From NCBI GenBank assembly GCA_902795765.1, contig CADBMQ010000221.1:1-6908 (forward strand): 6,908 nucleotides of DNA, read 5' to 3'. The notes beneath the pieces are model-generated. The model did not search any database. It was not told the DNA's origin and was given only the letters and a program-made list of their open reading frames with translations. Made by a program: the position numbers and the translations under genes. This stretch comes from Oscillospiraceae bacterium (GTDB taxonomy: Bacteria; Bacillota; Clostridia; Oscillospirales; Acutalibacteraceae). Below are positions 1 through 6,455 of this stretch, piece by piece. Numbering within the stretch: the stretch's first letter is position 1; each line of letters opens with the position of its first letter.

Positions 1-276
1 AAGGAAGTATTTTTTTTTTTTTTTTTCTCAAAACTTGCTGCCCTTATTCTTAAACCTGGCCTTAAAGGTTTGAAAAAGAAACTTGACTATTCTGAATATG
101 GTGGAGCACCATTTTTGGGTGTCAAAAAACCTGTAATTAAAACTCACGGAAGCGCTAATGCGAAGGCAATTAAGTTTGCAGTTATGCAGGCAAATGACTT
201 TGCGAAGAGCAATTTTGAAGAAACAGTTAGTAAGTTTATGAACGATAACAAAGCAGAAAATAAAGAGGAAGAATAA
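1..276 (+). CDS. plsX: PlsX, phosphate acyltransferase (3' part only)
   Basis: This is the C-terminal 91 residues of PlsX, which converts acyl-ACP and phosphate to acyl-phosphate, the acyl donor for PlsY in phosphatidic acid synthesis; it is a peripheral membrane/cytosolic enzyme. The frame is open from base 1, so the gene starts upstream of the window. Recognition rests on the family's C-terminal block: [12 protein letters not shown] (fragment residues 11-22), [13 protein letters not shown] (29-41) and [10 protein letters not shown] (48-57), followed by a charged, probably disordered tail ending in EEE. A TTG at 70 could be mistaken for a start, but homology runs through it and upstream. Residues 4-9 are six consecutive phenylalanines encoded by a T homopolymer (see repeat). 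The TAA stop (274-276) shares its last A with the rnc ATG. In many Firmicutes fatty-acid genes or acpP follow plsX; here rnc follows directly. Confidence 0.93.
   Translation, partial: KEVFFFFFFSKLAALILKPGLKGLKKKLDYSEYGGAPFLGVKKPVIKTHGSANAKAIKFAVMQANDFAKSNFEETVSKFMNDNKAENKEEE
10..26 (+). repeat. 17-base poly-T tract inside plsX
   Basis: Seventeen uninterrupted T residues plus the next C encode five TTT codons and one TTC codon, giving six Phe in a row. The plsX frame is intact on both visible sides. By reading the shifted frames, one extra T gives a stop (TAA) at 51-53 and one fewer T gives a stop (TGA) at 71-73, both before the conserved DYSEYGG block. Tracts this long are prone to replication slippage, RNA polymerase slippage and sequencing or assembly error. 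The tract lies near the window start, so only nine upstream bases can be examined; no hairpin is visible that would make it a terminator. Confidence 0.95.
265..269 (+). promoter_or_regulatory. Ribosome binding site of rnc (GAGGA)
   Basis: GAGGA lies six bases before the rnc ATG at 276 and is embedded in the last codons of plsX, where it encodes part of the acidic tail. With the one-base stop/start overlap (TAATG) it supports ATG 276 and suggests that ribosomes finishing plsX help initiate rnc. Confidence 0.75.
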
Positions 277-947
277 TGGAAAAACTTGAAAAAAATCTGC
301 AATATACATTTAAAGATAAATCGTTGCTTGCAAATGCTTTAAGCCATTCGTCTTATGCAAATGAGTCGGGGGAAGGCATTAGCAGTAACGAACGCTTGGA
401 ATTTTTGGGAGATAGTGTTTTGTCGCTTGTTGTATCTGACTATTTGTATAAACACTATGATACTCCCGAAGGAGAACTAACAAAACTTCGTGCCGCTCTC
501 GTTTGCGAAGCATCTCTTTATGACTTTGCAAAGCAGCTTGAACTCAGCGAGTTTATTTTGCTTGGTAAAGGAGAACGCAACTATAAAGGTGGCGAACGTC
601 CGTCAATACTTGCAGACGCTTTCGAGGCAGTTTTAGCGGCTATTTATTTGGATGGTGGTATTGAACCTGCACGCAAACTTGTTTTGCGATTTGTAAAGGA
701 AGATTTGTTGCATACAGAAAAAATCTCTTTTAAAGATTACAAAACAAAATTGCAAGAGGTTATCCAAAAAAATCCCGAAGAAAAACTTGAATATGTTCTT
801 ATTAAAGAGAGCGGTCCTGACCATGATAAAGAGTTTACTGTTGAAATTCGATTGAATTCTAACGTAATCGGTAGTGGTGTAGGACGTTCGAAGAAAAGTG
901 CAGAACAGGCAGCAGCTTGTGAAGCATTGCAACTTATGGGACTATGA
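276..947 (+). CDS. rnc: Ribonuclease III
   Basis: Cytosolic double-strand-specific endoribonuclease that processes rRNA precursors and structured mRNAs as a homodimer with Mg2+. At 223 residues it has the normal bacterial length. Residues 1 to about 150 are the catalytic domain. The signature NERLEFLGDSVL is at 38-49, with metal-binding E42 and D46. The second catalytic pair is D114 and E117 in ILADAFEAVLAAIYLDGG (from 111). E67 is a further conserved acidic position. Residues about 152-222 form the double-stranded RNA binding domain, ending in the typical GRSKKSAEQAAACEAL helix. All catalytic residues expected from E. coli RNase III (E41, D45, D114, E117) have equivalents. The ATG start is supported by a Shine-Dalgarno site and begins just ahead of the first conserved helix. 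The stop overlaps the next ATG by four bases. Its place between plsX and smc is common in Firmicutes, though usually with acpP upstream. Confidence 0.97.
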   Translation: MEKLEKNLQYTFKDKSLLANALSHSSYANESGEGISSNERLEFLGDSVLSLVVSDYLYKHYDTPEGELTKLRAALVCEASLYDFAKQLELSEFILLGKGERNYKGGERPSILADAFEAVLAAIYLDGGIEPARKLVLRFVKEDLLHTEKISFKDYKTKLQEVIQKNPEEKLEYVLIKESGPDHDKEFTVEIRLNSNVIGSGVGRSKKSAEQAAACEALQLMGL

Positions 948-1942
948 GCCACTCAAATATAGCACTTTTTGTACCGCATATAGGTTGTCCTTGCAGATGT
1001 AGTTTTTGCGATCAGCATAGTATCACAATGCACGCAAAATCACCATCTGAAAATGATGTTCATAATGCGGTGAATAACGCATTACAGTCGAAAAACTACA
1101 ATCCAAATGAAGGACAAATAGCCTTTTTTGGTGGTAGTTTTACTGCTATAAATCGTGACTATATGTTGAGTTTGCTGAAATCTGCCAAAGAGCATATAGA
1201 TAATGGCGATGCGAAAGGAATTCGTATTTCAACTCGTCCCGACTGCATAGATCGTGAGATTTTAGATATACTCAAAAAACATTCTGTAACATCAATCGAA
1301 CTTGGCGCACAATCTATGAGTGATAATGTGCTGAAACTCAATCAAAGAGGACATTCGTCCGATGATGTACGAAATGCGTGTAAACTCATTCACGAGTATG
1401 ATATAGAACTCGGCTTGCAGATGATGACAGGACTTTACGGCGATGATGACGATAATGCAATTTATACTGCAAATGAACTTATAAAACTGTCACCAAAAAC
1501 AGCAAGAATATATCCGACTGTTGTGTTCAAAAACACAATGCTTGATAAATTGAGATTAAGCGGAGAATATATACCGCAAACTGTTGAAAATGCAGTAAAA
1601 CTTGGTGCAAAACTGATACCTATGTTTGAAGAAAACGATATAGATGTCATCAGATTTGGTTTGCACGAGGCAGACGAGTGTAATATAACAGGTGGTGCCT
1701 GGCACCCTGCGATTGCTCAACTTGTTCAGTCGGAAATTATCAGAGAAAATGTTATAAAACAGTTGACTAATCTAAAAAAAGGTGAGTATGAAATAGGTTG
1801 CTCTCCGAAAAAAATATCCGACTTTATAGGACAAAAGAGAGCGAATATTAAGTATTTCGAGTTGCAAGGCTATAAATGTATAGTAAAAGCCAATGCAAAT
1901 TTAAAAGGCAGACAATTCACAATAAATGAGAGGAAACATTAA
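944..1942 (+). CDS. Elp3-like radical SAM protein (no acetyltransferase domain)
   Basis: A 332-residue radical SAM protein of the Elp3/COG1243-like type found between rnc and smc in many Clostridia. The 4Fe-4S/SAM motif CxxxCxxC is C15, C19 and C22, within GCPCRCSFCDQ; C17 is an additional cysteine. FFGGSFTA (61-68) is the SAM-binding glycine motif. Further family blocks are ISTRPDCID, IELGAQSMSD, NQRGHSSDDV, ELGLQMMTGLYGD and VIRFGLHE. The C-terminal about 70 residues contain GAWHPAIAQLV and DFIGQKRAN, typical of this short subfamily. True Elp3 continues into a GNAT acetyltransferase domain; this protein stops before one, so the tRNA carboxymethyluridine activity of Elp3 should not be assumed. 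Its substrate is unknown to me. The ATG lies within ATGA overlapping the rnc stop, and no convincing Shine-Dalgarno sequence precedes it (only TGGG at 937-940), so translation probably depends on coupling to rnc. Confidence 0.9.
   Translation: MSHSNIALFVPHIGCPCRCSFCDQHSITMHAKSPSENDVHNAVNNALQSKNYNPNEGQIAFFGGSFTAINRDYMLSLLKSAKEHIDNGDAKGIRISTRPDCIDREILDILKKHSVTSIELGAQSMSDNVLKLNQRGHSSDDVRNACKLIHEYDIELGLQMMTGLYGDDDDNAIYTANELIKLSPKTARIYPTVVFKNTMLDKLRLSGEYIPQTVENAVKLGAKLIPMFEENDIDVIRFGLHEADECNITGGAWHPAIAQLVQSEIIRENVIKQLTNLKKGEYEIGCSPKKISDFIGQKRANIKYFELQGYKCIVKANANLKGRQFTINERKH
1929..1934 (+). promoter_or_regulatory. Ribosome binding site of smc (AGAGGA)
   Basis: AGAGGA sits ten bases before the GTG at 1945, inside the last codons of the radical SAM gene. 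It supports the GTG as the smc start; translation from there gives the canonical SMC N-terminus (MKLKSVEIQGFKSF) with nothing missing. Confidence 0.65.
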
Positions 1943-1944
1943 AA

Positions 1945-4900
1945 GTGAAGTTAAAATCAGTAGAAATTCAGGGTTTTAAATCGTTTCCGGATAAAACCCG
2001 TTTAACTTTTGAAAAAGATATTACTGCCGTTATCGGCCCAAATGGTAATGGTAAAAGTAACATTTCAGATTCAATTCGTTGGGTTCTCGGCGAACAGTCG
2101 AGTAAAACTTTGCGTGGTCAGAAAATGGAAGATATTATTTTCAATGGTACAGCAAAACGCCGTCCGTTAGGCTTTGCAGAAGTATCGTTGACTCTTGATA
2201 ACTCCGACCGTACATTGAATTTTGATAATGATACAGTAACAGTAACCCGTAGATACTATCGTTCGGGTGAAAGTGAGTATAAAATCAATAATGCGTCCGT
2301 TCGTTTGAAAGATATCAACGAACTTTTTATGGATACAGGCCTTGGTCGTGACGGCTATTCGATGATTGGTCAGGGTAGAATTGATGAGATTGTAAACTCA
2401 CGTTCTAATGACCGCCGTGAAATTTTCGAAGAAGCGTCGGGTATTTCAAAATATCGTTATAGAAAAACAGAGGCAGAGCGTAAACTTGCAAAAGCAGAAG
2501 ATAATCTTGTTCGATTGCGTGACATTTTTGCCGAGCTTGAAAGCCGAGTAGGACCGCTTGAAGAACAAAGCAAAAAGGCACAAGCGTTTTTGGAATATTC
2601 GGAAGAAAAGCGTTCACTTGAAATAGGACTTTGGCTTAAAACTATTGCAAATTCAAAGGATTTACTTCGTGAGCAAGAACATAAAATTTCTCTTGCAACT
2701 GCTCAGTACGAAGACATAACAAAGCAACTTGCAAATATTGAGGCGAAATCCGAAATAAATATGCAAGATAGTCGAACAATAACTGCACGACTTGATGAAA
2801 TTCGTCGTGAGCGCTCAACAGCAGAAGAGGAGTCGTCTAAAATTACTGGTGACATTGCCGTATATGAAAATACAGTAACTTTAAATCTCCAAACAGTTGA
2901 TATGCTCAAAGCAGATATTTTGCGTTGTACAGAAGATGACGGCAAATCACAAGAGAAGATTAAAGAGAGCGAAAATCATATAACTGCCATCGAGAAAGAG
3001 AAAGATGTACTCAATTCAAAGCGTAGCGAAGTAATCGAGAAAATGAATTCACTCGCAAATGATACAGGTAGTTTCTCCGAACAAATTGAGCAGAAAAACA
3101 GAGAACTCACAAGAATTTCACTTGATATATCTAATTCTCGTGTCGCACTCGCAAAGGCTCAAACCACAGGTGATGAAGCAAAAGCGAGAATGGATGAAAT
3201 AGATAATACATTATCGGAACTTGAAAAAATCATCGCAGAAAGCGAAATTGAACTCAAAAAACTTTCAGTTGACATTTTGGACGTTGATGAGAAAATTACA
3301 CAGGCAAAAAATGTTTCTGATGGCAACGAGTTAATGCTCACAACACGAAAAGAAAAAGCAGATAAATTATCGACAAAACTTTACGAATGTGAAAGCAATA
3401 TAAAAGAATATGAACGCCGTGCACAGATTTTGACCGACTTGGAACGCAATATGGACGGTTTTTCCTATGCCGTAAAGAGCGTAACTACCGAGCAAAAGCG
3501 AGGTACATTAAAGGGAATTCACGGACCTGTTTCACGTCTTATCAAGGTTGATGATAAATATGCAACCGCAATCGAAACTGCATTAGGTGCGTCTATGCAA
3601 AACATTGTTGTAGATGACGAAAATTGTGCGAAACGTGCCATCTACCACTTGAAAAACACAAAAGGCGGACGTGCAACATTCTTACCTTTAACTTCGGTTA
3701 AAGCAAATTTGTTGCGTGAGAGTGGTCTTGAAGATGAGTTTGGGTTTATCGGTTATGCAAATAAACTTGTTTCATTTGATAAACAATACACCGAGGTTAT
3801 AAACTCGCTTTTGTGCAGAACAGTTGTTTGTGAAGATATGGATACTGCCGTAACAATGGCTCGCAATCATTCATATCGCTTTCGTATTGTGACTCTTGAC
3901 GGCCAGGTTGTTAATGCAGGTGGCTCAATGACAGGTGGTTCGCATGTCAAAGGTGCAGGACTTCTTAGCAGATCATCTGAAATTGATAAGTTGAAGAGTA
4001 AAGCGGCAACCTTGCAAAAAGAGTACGATGAAGATAGCCAAAAATTAAGCGAACTTAATGCACAAATTGCAAAACTTGAAACGCAGTCTTCAATTGCTCG
4101 TGAAGAGATGAATACTTATACGCAGGATAAAATTCGATTACAAGCAGAAGACCGCCGAGTTAGTGAGCAATGTGAGAATGCTCGTAAAAGAGTTAATGAA
4201 CTAAATAGAGCAAAAGATGATTATACAAAGCGTGGTCAAGATAACCAAAATACTGTTAGCGAATCACTCTCTGCAATCGCAGAAAACGAGCGTAAAAAAG
4301 GCGAACTTGAAAAGGCTATTGAAGAACTTTCGGGTGGCAGAGATGAAGTCGCAAAGCAAAGAGAAATGCTTAGTGAGCAAATTTCCGAACTTGGAATGAA
4401 ACTTATCGAAGCCGATAAAAATATCGGTGTAGAAAGAAGTGTCATCGAGCAATGTAAATTGAGTAATGATGACCGTGAGCAACGTGTAAAAAATCTCAAC
4501 GAGCAGATAGATAATTACTTAAAAGAAAATGATGATATCGCTCATAAAATGGAGCAATTACGTATTTTGATGAGCGGATTTACCGCAAAATTCACAAGTA
4601 CAGATAAACAAATTTCCGAACTCGAAGAACGCAGAAACGAGTTGGAACAAAGCGTCTATACTTTGCGTGCAAAAGAGAAAGAATTGAGCGGACAAAAGGA
4701 ATATGCAGGTTCGGAACTCGCTCGATTGAACACAAAAAAAGAAACGATGGAGAAAGAGTACGATACCATCATCGGAAAGTTGTTTGACGAGTATGAATTG
4801 ACAATCGACCAAGCGAAATCACTTGGAATTGATATTGAAGACGAAAAAACTGCGAATAAGCGTTTAACAGAATTGCGTTCAAAAATTCGTTCGCTTGGTA

Positions 4901-5514
4901 GTGTAAATCTTTCTGCAATCGAAGAATATAAAGAAGTTGCAGAACGTTATGAATTTATGCGTGAGCAAATTGGTGATATTGAAACATCAAAGGCTCAACT
5001 CACAAAACTTATCAGCGGACTTACAGGGCAGATGAAAGAAACATTCAGCCGTCAGTTTGCAATAATAAATACACATTTCACAACAGTATTCAAAGAATTG
5101 TTCGGTGGTGGCACAGCAAGTTTAACACTTGCTGATCCCGAAAATGTTCTTGAATCTGACATTGACATCAATGTACAACCACCCGGAAAGAGCATTTCGA
5201 TAATTGAGCAGTTGTCGGGTGGCGAAAAGGCACTTATTGCCGTAGCAATCTACTTCGCTATTATGAAGGTAAATGCACCGCCATTCTGCTTGCTTGACGA
5301 GGTAGAAGCGGCACTTGATGAGGTCAATGTTGATAGATTTGCACAGTATCTGCGTAGAATGAGTGATGCAACACAGTTTATTGTAATCACTCACCGTCGT
5401 GGTACAATGGAAGAAGCAGATGTGCTTTATGGCGTAACAATGCAAGAGGCAGGTGTTTCAAAACTCTTGTCGATTGATGTTTCGCAGATAGAAAAAACAC
5501 TTGAAGGTAAATAA
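1945..5514 (+). CDS. smc: Chromosome partition protein SMC
   Basis: The ATPase of the SMC-ScpAB condensin, which extrudes DNA loops and resolves sister origins on the nucleoid. At 1189 residues it is full length (B. subtilis SMC is about the same). N-terminal head: Walker A GPNGNGKS at 31-38, with Asn35 where Ser is usual; LRG with the arginine-finger candidate R57; Q-loop GQGRID with Q143. The first coiled coil spans roughly 170-515. The hinge is about 523-668, starting KGIHGP and ending in the glycine-rich GGSMTGGS (659-666). The second coiled coil spans roughly 670-980. SLGSVNLSAIEEY (from 983) leads back to the C-terminal head, with ABC signature LSGGE at 1090-1094, Walker B and catalytic glutamate in LLDEVEAALDE (D1118, E1119), and the ITHRRGTMEEAD block near the end. 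The start is GTG, two bases after the upstream stop. scpA and scpB are not in the window. No frameshift or truncation is visible. Confidence 0.98.
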   Translation: MKLKSVEIQGFKSFPDKTRLTFEKDITAVIGPNGNGKSNISDSIRWVLGEQSSKTLRGQKMEDIIFNGTAKRRPLGFAEVSLTLDNSDRTLNFDNDTVTVTRRYYRSGESEYKINNASVRLKDINELFMDTGLGRDGYSMIGQGRIDEIVNSRSNDRREIFEEASGISKYRYRKTEAERKLAKAEDNLVRLRDIFAELESRVGPLEEQSKKAQAFLEYSEEKRSLEIGLWLKTIANSKDLLREQEHKISLATAQYEDITKQLANIEAKSEINMQDSRTITARLDEIRRERSTAEEESSKITGDIAVYENTVTLNLQTVDMLKADILRCTEDDGKSQEKIKESENHITAIEKEKDVLNSKRSEVIEKMNSLANDTGSFSEQIEQKNRELTRISLDISNSRVALAKAQTTGDEAKARMDEIDNTLSELEKIIAESEIELKKLSVDILDVDEKITQAKNVSDGNELMLTTRKEKADKLSTKLYECESNIKEYERRAQILTDLERNMDGFSYAVKSVTTEQKRGTLKGIHGPVSRLIKVDDKYATAIETALGASMQNIVVDDENCAKRAIYHLKNTKGGRATFLPLTSVKANLLRESGLEDEFGFIGYANKLVSFDKQYTEVINSLLCRTVVCEDMDTAVTMARNHSYRFRIVTLDGQVVNAGGSMTGGSHVKGAGLLSRSSEIDKLKSKAATLQKEYDEDSQKLSELNAQIAKLETQSSIAREEMNTYTQDKIRLQAEDRRVSEQCENARKRVNELNRAKDDYTKRGQDNQNTVSESLSAIAENERKKGELEKAIEELSGGRDEVAKQREMLSEQISELGMKLIEADKNIGVERSVIEQCKLSNDDREQRVKNLNEQIDNYLKENDDIAHKMEQLRILMSGFTAKFTSTDKQISELEERRNELEQSVYTLRAKEKELSGQKEYAGSELARLNTKKETMEKEYDTIIGKLFDEYELTIDQAKSLGIDIEDEKTANKRLTELRSKIRSLGSVNLSAIEEYKEVAERYEFMREQIGDIETSKAQLTKLISGLTGQMKETFSRQFAIINTHFTTVFKELFGGGTASLTLADPENVLESDIDINVQPPGKSISIIEQLSGGEKALIAVAIYFAIMKVNAPPFCLLDEVEAALDEVNVDRFAQYLRRMSDATQFIVITHRRGTMEEADVLYGVTMQEAGVSKLLSIDVSQIEKTLEGK

Positions 5515-5516
5515 AT

Positions 5517-5521
5517 AGGAG
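5517..5521 (+). promoter_or_regulatory. Ribosome binding site of ftsY (AGGAG)
   Basis: AGGAG lies seven bases before ATG 5529, in the 14-base gap after smc. It is the strongest Shine-Dalgarno site here and decides for this ATG over the in-frame ATG at codon 11. Confidence 0.85.
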
Positions 5522-5528
5522 TTTTTGT

Positions 5529-6455
5529 ATGGGACTTTTTAGTAAAATCAGTAACGGAATGAAAAAGACAAGAGATGCTTTTTCAGGAGCTGTAAACAAT
5601 ATTTTTGCATCATTTACAAAAGTTGATGATGAGTTTTTTGAAGAACTTGAAGAAATTCTTGTGCTTGCAGATACAGGTGTTCCGACAGCAGAAAGAATTT
5701 GTGCTAAACTTCGTGACAGAGTAAAGCACGAACGTGTGACAGACCCTGATACAATAAAGCAAATGCTTGGTGAAGTTATTGCGGAAACACTTGAAATGGA
5801 CAACTCACTTAACATTTCAACAAAGCCTTCACTTATTATGATGATAGGTGTTAATGGTGTTTGTAAAACCACCGCAATCGGTAAGTTGGCAAAGAAATTT
5901 AAAGACGAAGGCAAATCTGTTGTACTTGGTGCGGCAGATACATTTCGTGCAGCTGCGGCAGAGCAGCTTACAGTATGGGCAGATAGAGTTGGCGTCCCGA
6001 TTGTAAAACACGGTGAGGGAGCAGATCCTGCGGCAGTAGTGTTTGATACAATTTCTTCTGCTAAAAGTCGTGGTAGCGATATAATCATTATTGATACAGC
6101 AGGTAGACTTCATAATAAGAAAAATCTTATGGATGAGCTTGCGAAGATAAATCGTGTCGCAAGAAGGGAATTGCCGGACGCAGATATCGAAGTTCTTTTG
6201 GTGCTTGATGCAACAACAGGACAGAATGCAGTTAATCAAGCGAAGAACTTTAAAGAAGCGGCAGAAATCACAGGAATTATTCTAACAAAACTTGACGGCA
6301 CAGCAAAAGGCGGAGTTGTTTTGGCAATTCACGATGAATTGAATGTACCTGTTAAGTTTATTGGTGTTGGCGAGCAAGCAGATGATTTGCAAGATTTCTT
6401 GCCTTCTGAATTTGCAAAAGCAATGATTGATTTATATGGTGATAATAATGACTAA
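5529..6455 (+). CDS. ftsY: FtsY, signal recognition particle receptor GTPase
   Basis: The membrane-associated SRP receptor: it forms a GTP-dependent heterodimer with Ffh and delivers nascent membrane proteins to the Sec translocon. At 308 residues it is the short Gram-positive form: a Phe-containing amphipathic start (MGLFSKI), a helical N domain to about residue 95, and no long acidic A domain. The NG GTPase domain follows. G1 (P-loop) is GVNGVCKTTA at 107-116; G2 DTFRAAA at 137-143; G3 DTAGR at 189-193; G4 TKLD at 253-256 followed by GTAKGG; then GVGEQADDL near the end. The P-loop is odd: the glycine before the catalytic lysine, near-invariant in GxxxxGK[ST], is Cys112 (TGT, 5862-5864), and residue 116 is Ala where Thr or Ser is usual. 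Everything else looks like a functional FtsY. A GGT-to-TGT change, real or a sequencing error, would explain residue 112. The gene overlaps the ITPase gene by eight bases. Confidence 0.97.
   Translation: MGLFSKISNGMKKTRDAFSGAVNNIFASFTKVDDEFFEELEEILVLADTGVPTAERICAKLRDRVKHERVTDPDTIKQMLGEVIAETLEMDNSLNISTKPSLIMMIGVNGVCKTTAIGKLAKKFKDEGKSVVLGAADTFRAAAAEQLTVWADRVGVPIVKHGEGADPAAVVFDTISSAKSRGSDIIIIDTAGRLHNKKNLMDELAKINRVARRELPDADIEVLLVLDATTGQNAVNQAKNFKEAAEITGIILTKLDGTAKGGVVLAIHDELNVPVKFIGVGEQADDLQDFLPSEFAKAMIDLYGDNND
6438..6443 (+). promoter_or_regulatory. Ribosome binding site of the ITPase gene (GGTGAT)
   Basis: GGTGAT, inside the last codons of ftsY, can pair with the AUCACC part of the 16S rRNA 3' end and lies four bases before ATG 6448. 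This places the rRNA in register with a normal GGAGG site about eight bases upstream of the start. It supports the ATG that overlaps the ftsY stop. Confidence 0.55.

Noticed and set aside
1..27. Poly-T run as a rho-independent terminator
   Set aside because: It is inside the open plsX frame, no GC-rich hairpin can be seen in the nine bases before it, and conserved PlsX residues follow it; upstream sequence outside the window could not be checked.
70..276. Independent small gene starting at TTG 70
   Set aside because: The same frame is open to base 1, the PlsX-type sequence extends upstream of 70, and no ribosome binding site precedes the TTG.
28..309. Minus-strand open frame of 93 codons with a Phe-rich, membrane-like start
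   Set aside because: It is opposite conserved plsX codons and the start of rnc; the hydrophobic look comes from reading AT-rich, Lys-rich coding sequence backwards.
4217..4399. Plus-strand 60-codon open frame inside smc
   Set aside because: It is an alternative frame of the Lys/Glu-rich second coiled coil, with no ribosome binding site and no recognisable motif.
2455..5000. Repeated Glu/Lys/Leu-rich segments in smc as possible DNA repeats
   Set aside because: The similarity is codon-level redundancy from heptad coiled-coil composition; no exact long direct or inverted repeat was seen by eye.
5387..6088. Minus-strand open frame of 233 codons opposite the smc end and ftsY
   Set aside because: Its translation is Ser/Thr/Ile/Leu-rich low-information sequence with no family motif, it runs opposite two unmistakable conserved genes, and such frames arise from their codon bias.
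5829..6239. Minus-strand open frame of 136 codons, Cys/Ile/Tyr-rich
   Set aside because: It lies wholly opposite the FtsY GTPase domain, overlaps another antisense frame, and its cysteines have no zinc-finger or cluster spacing; it is a shadow.
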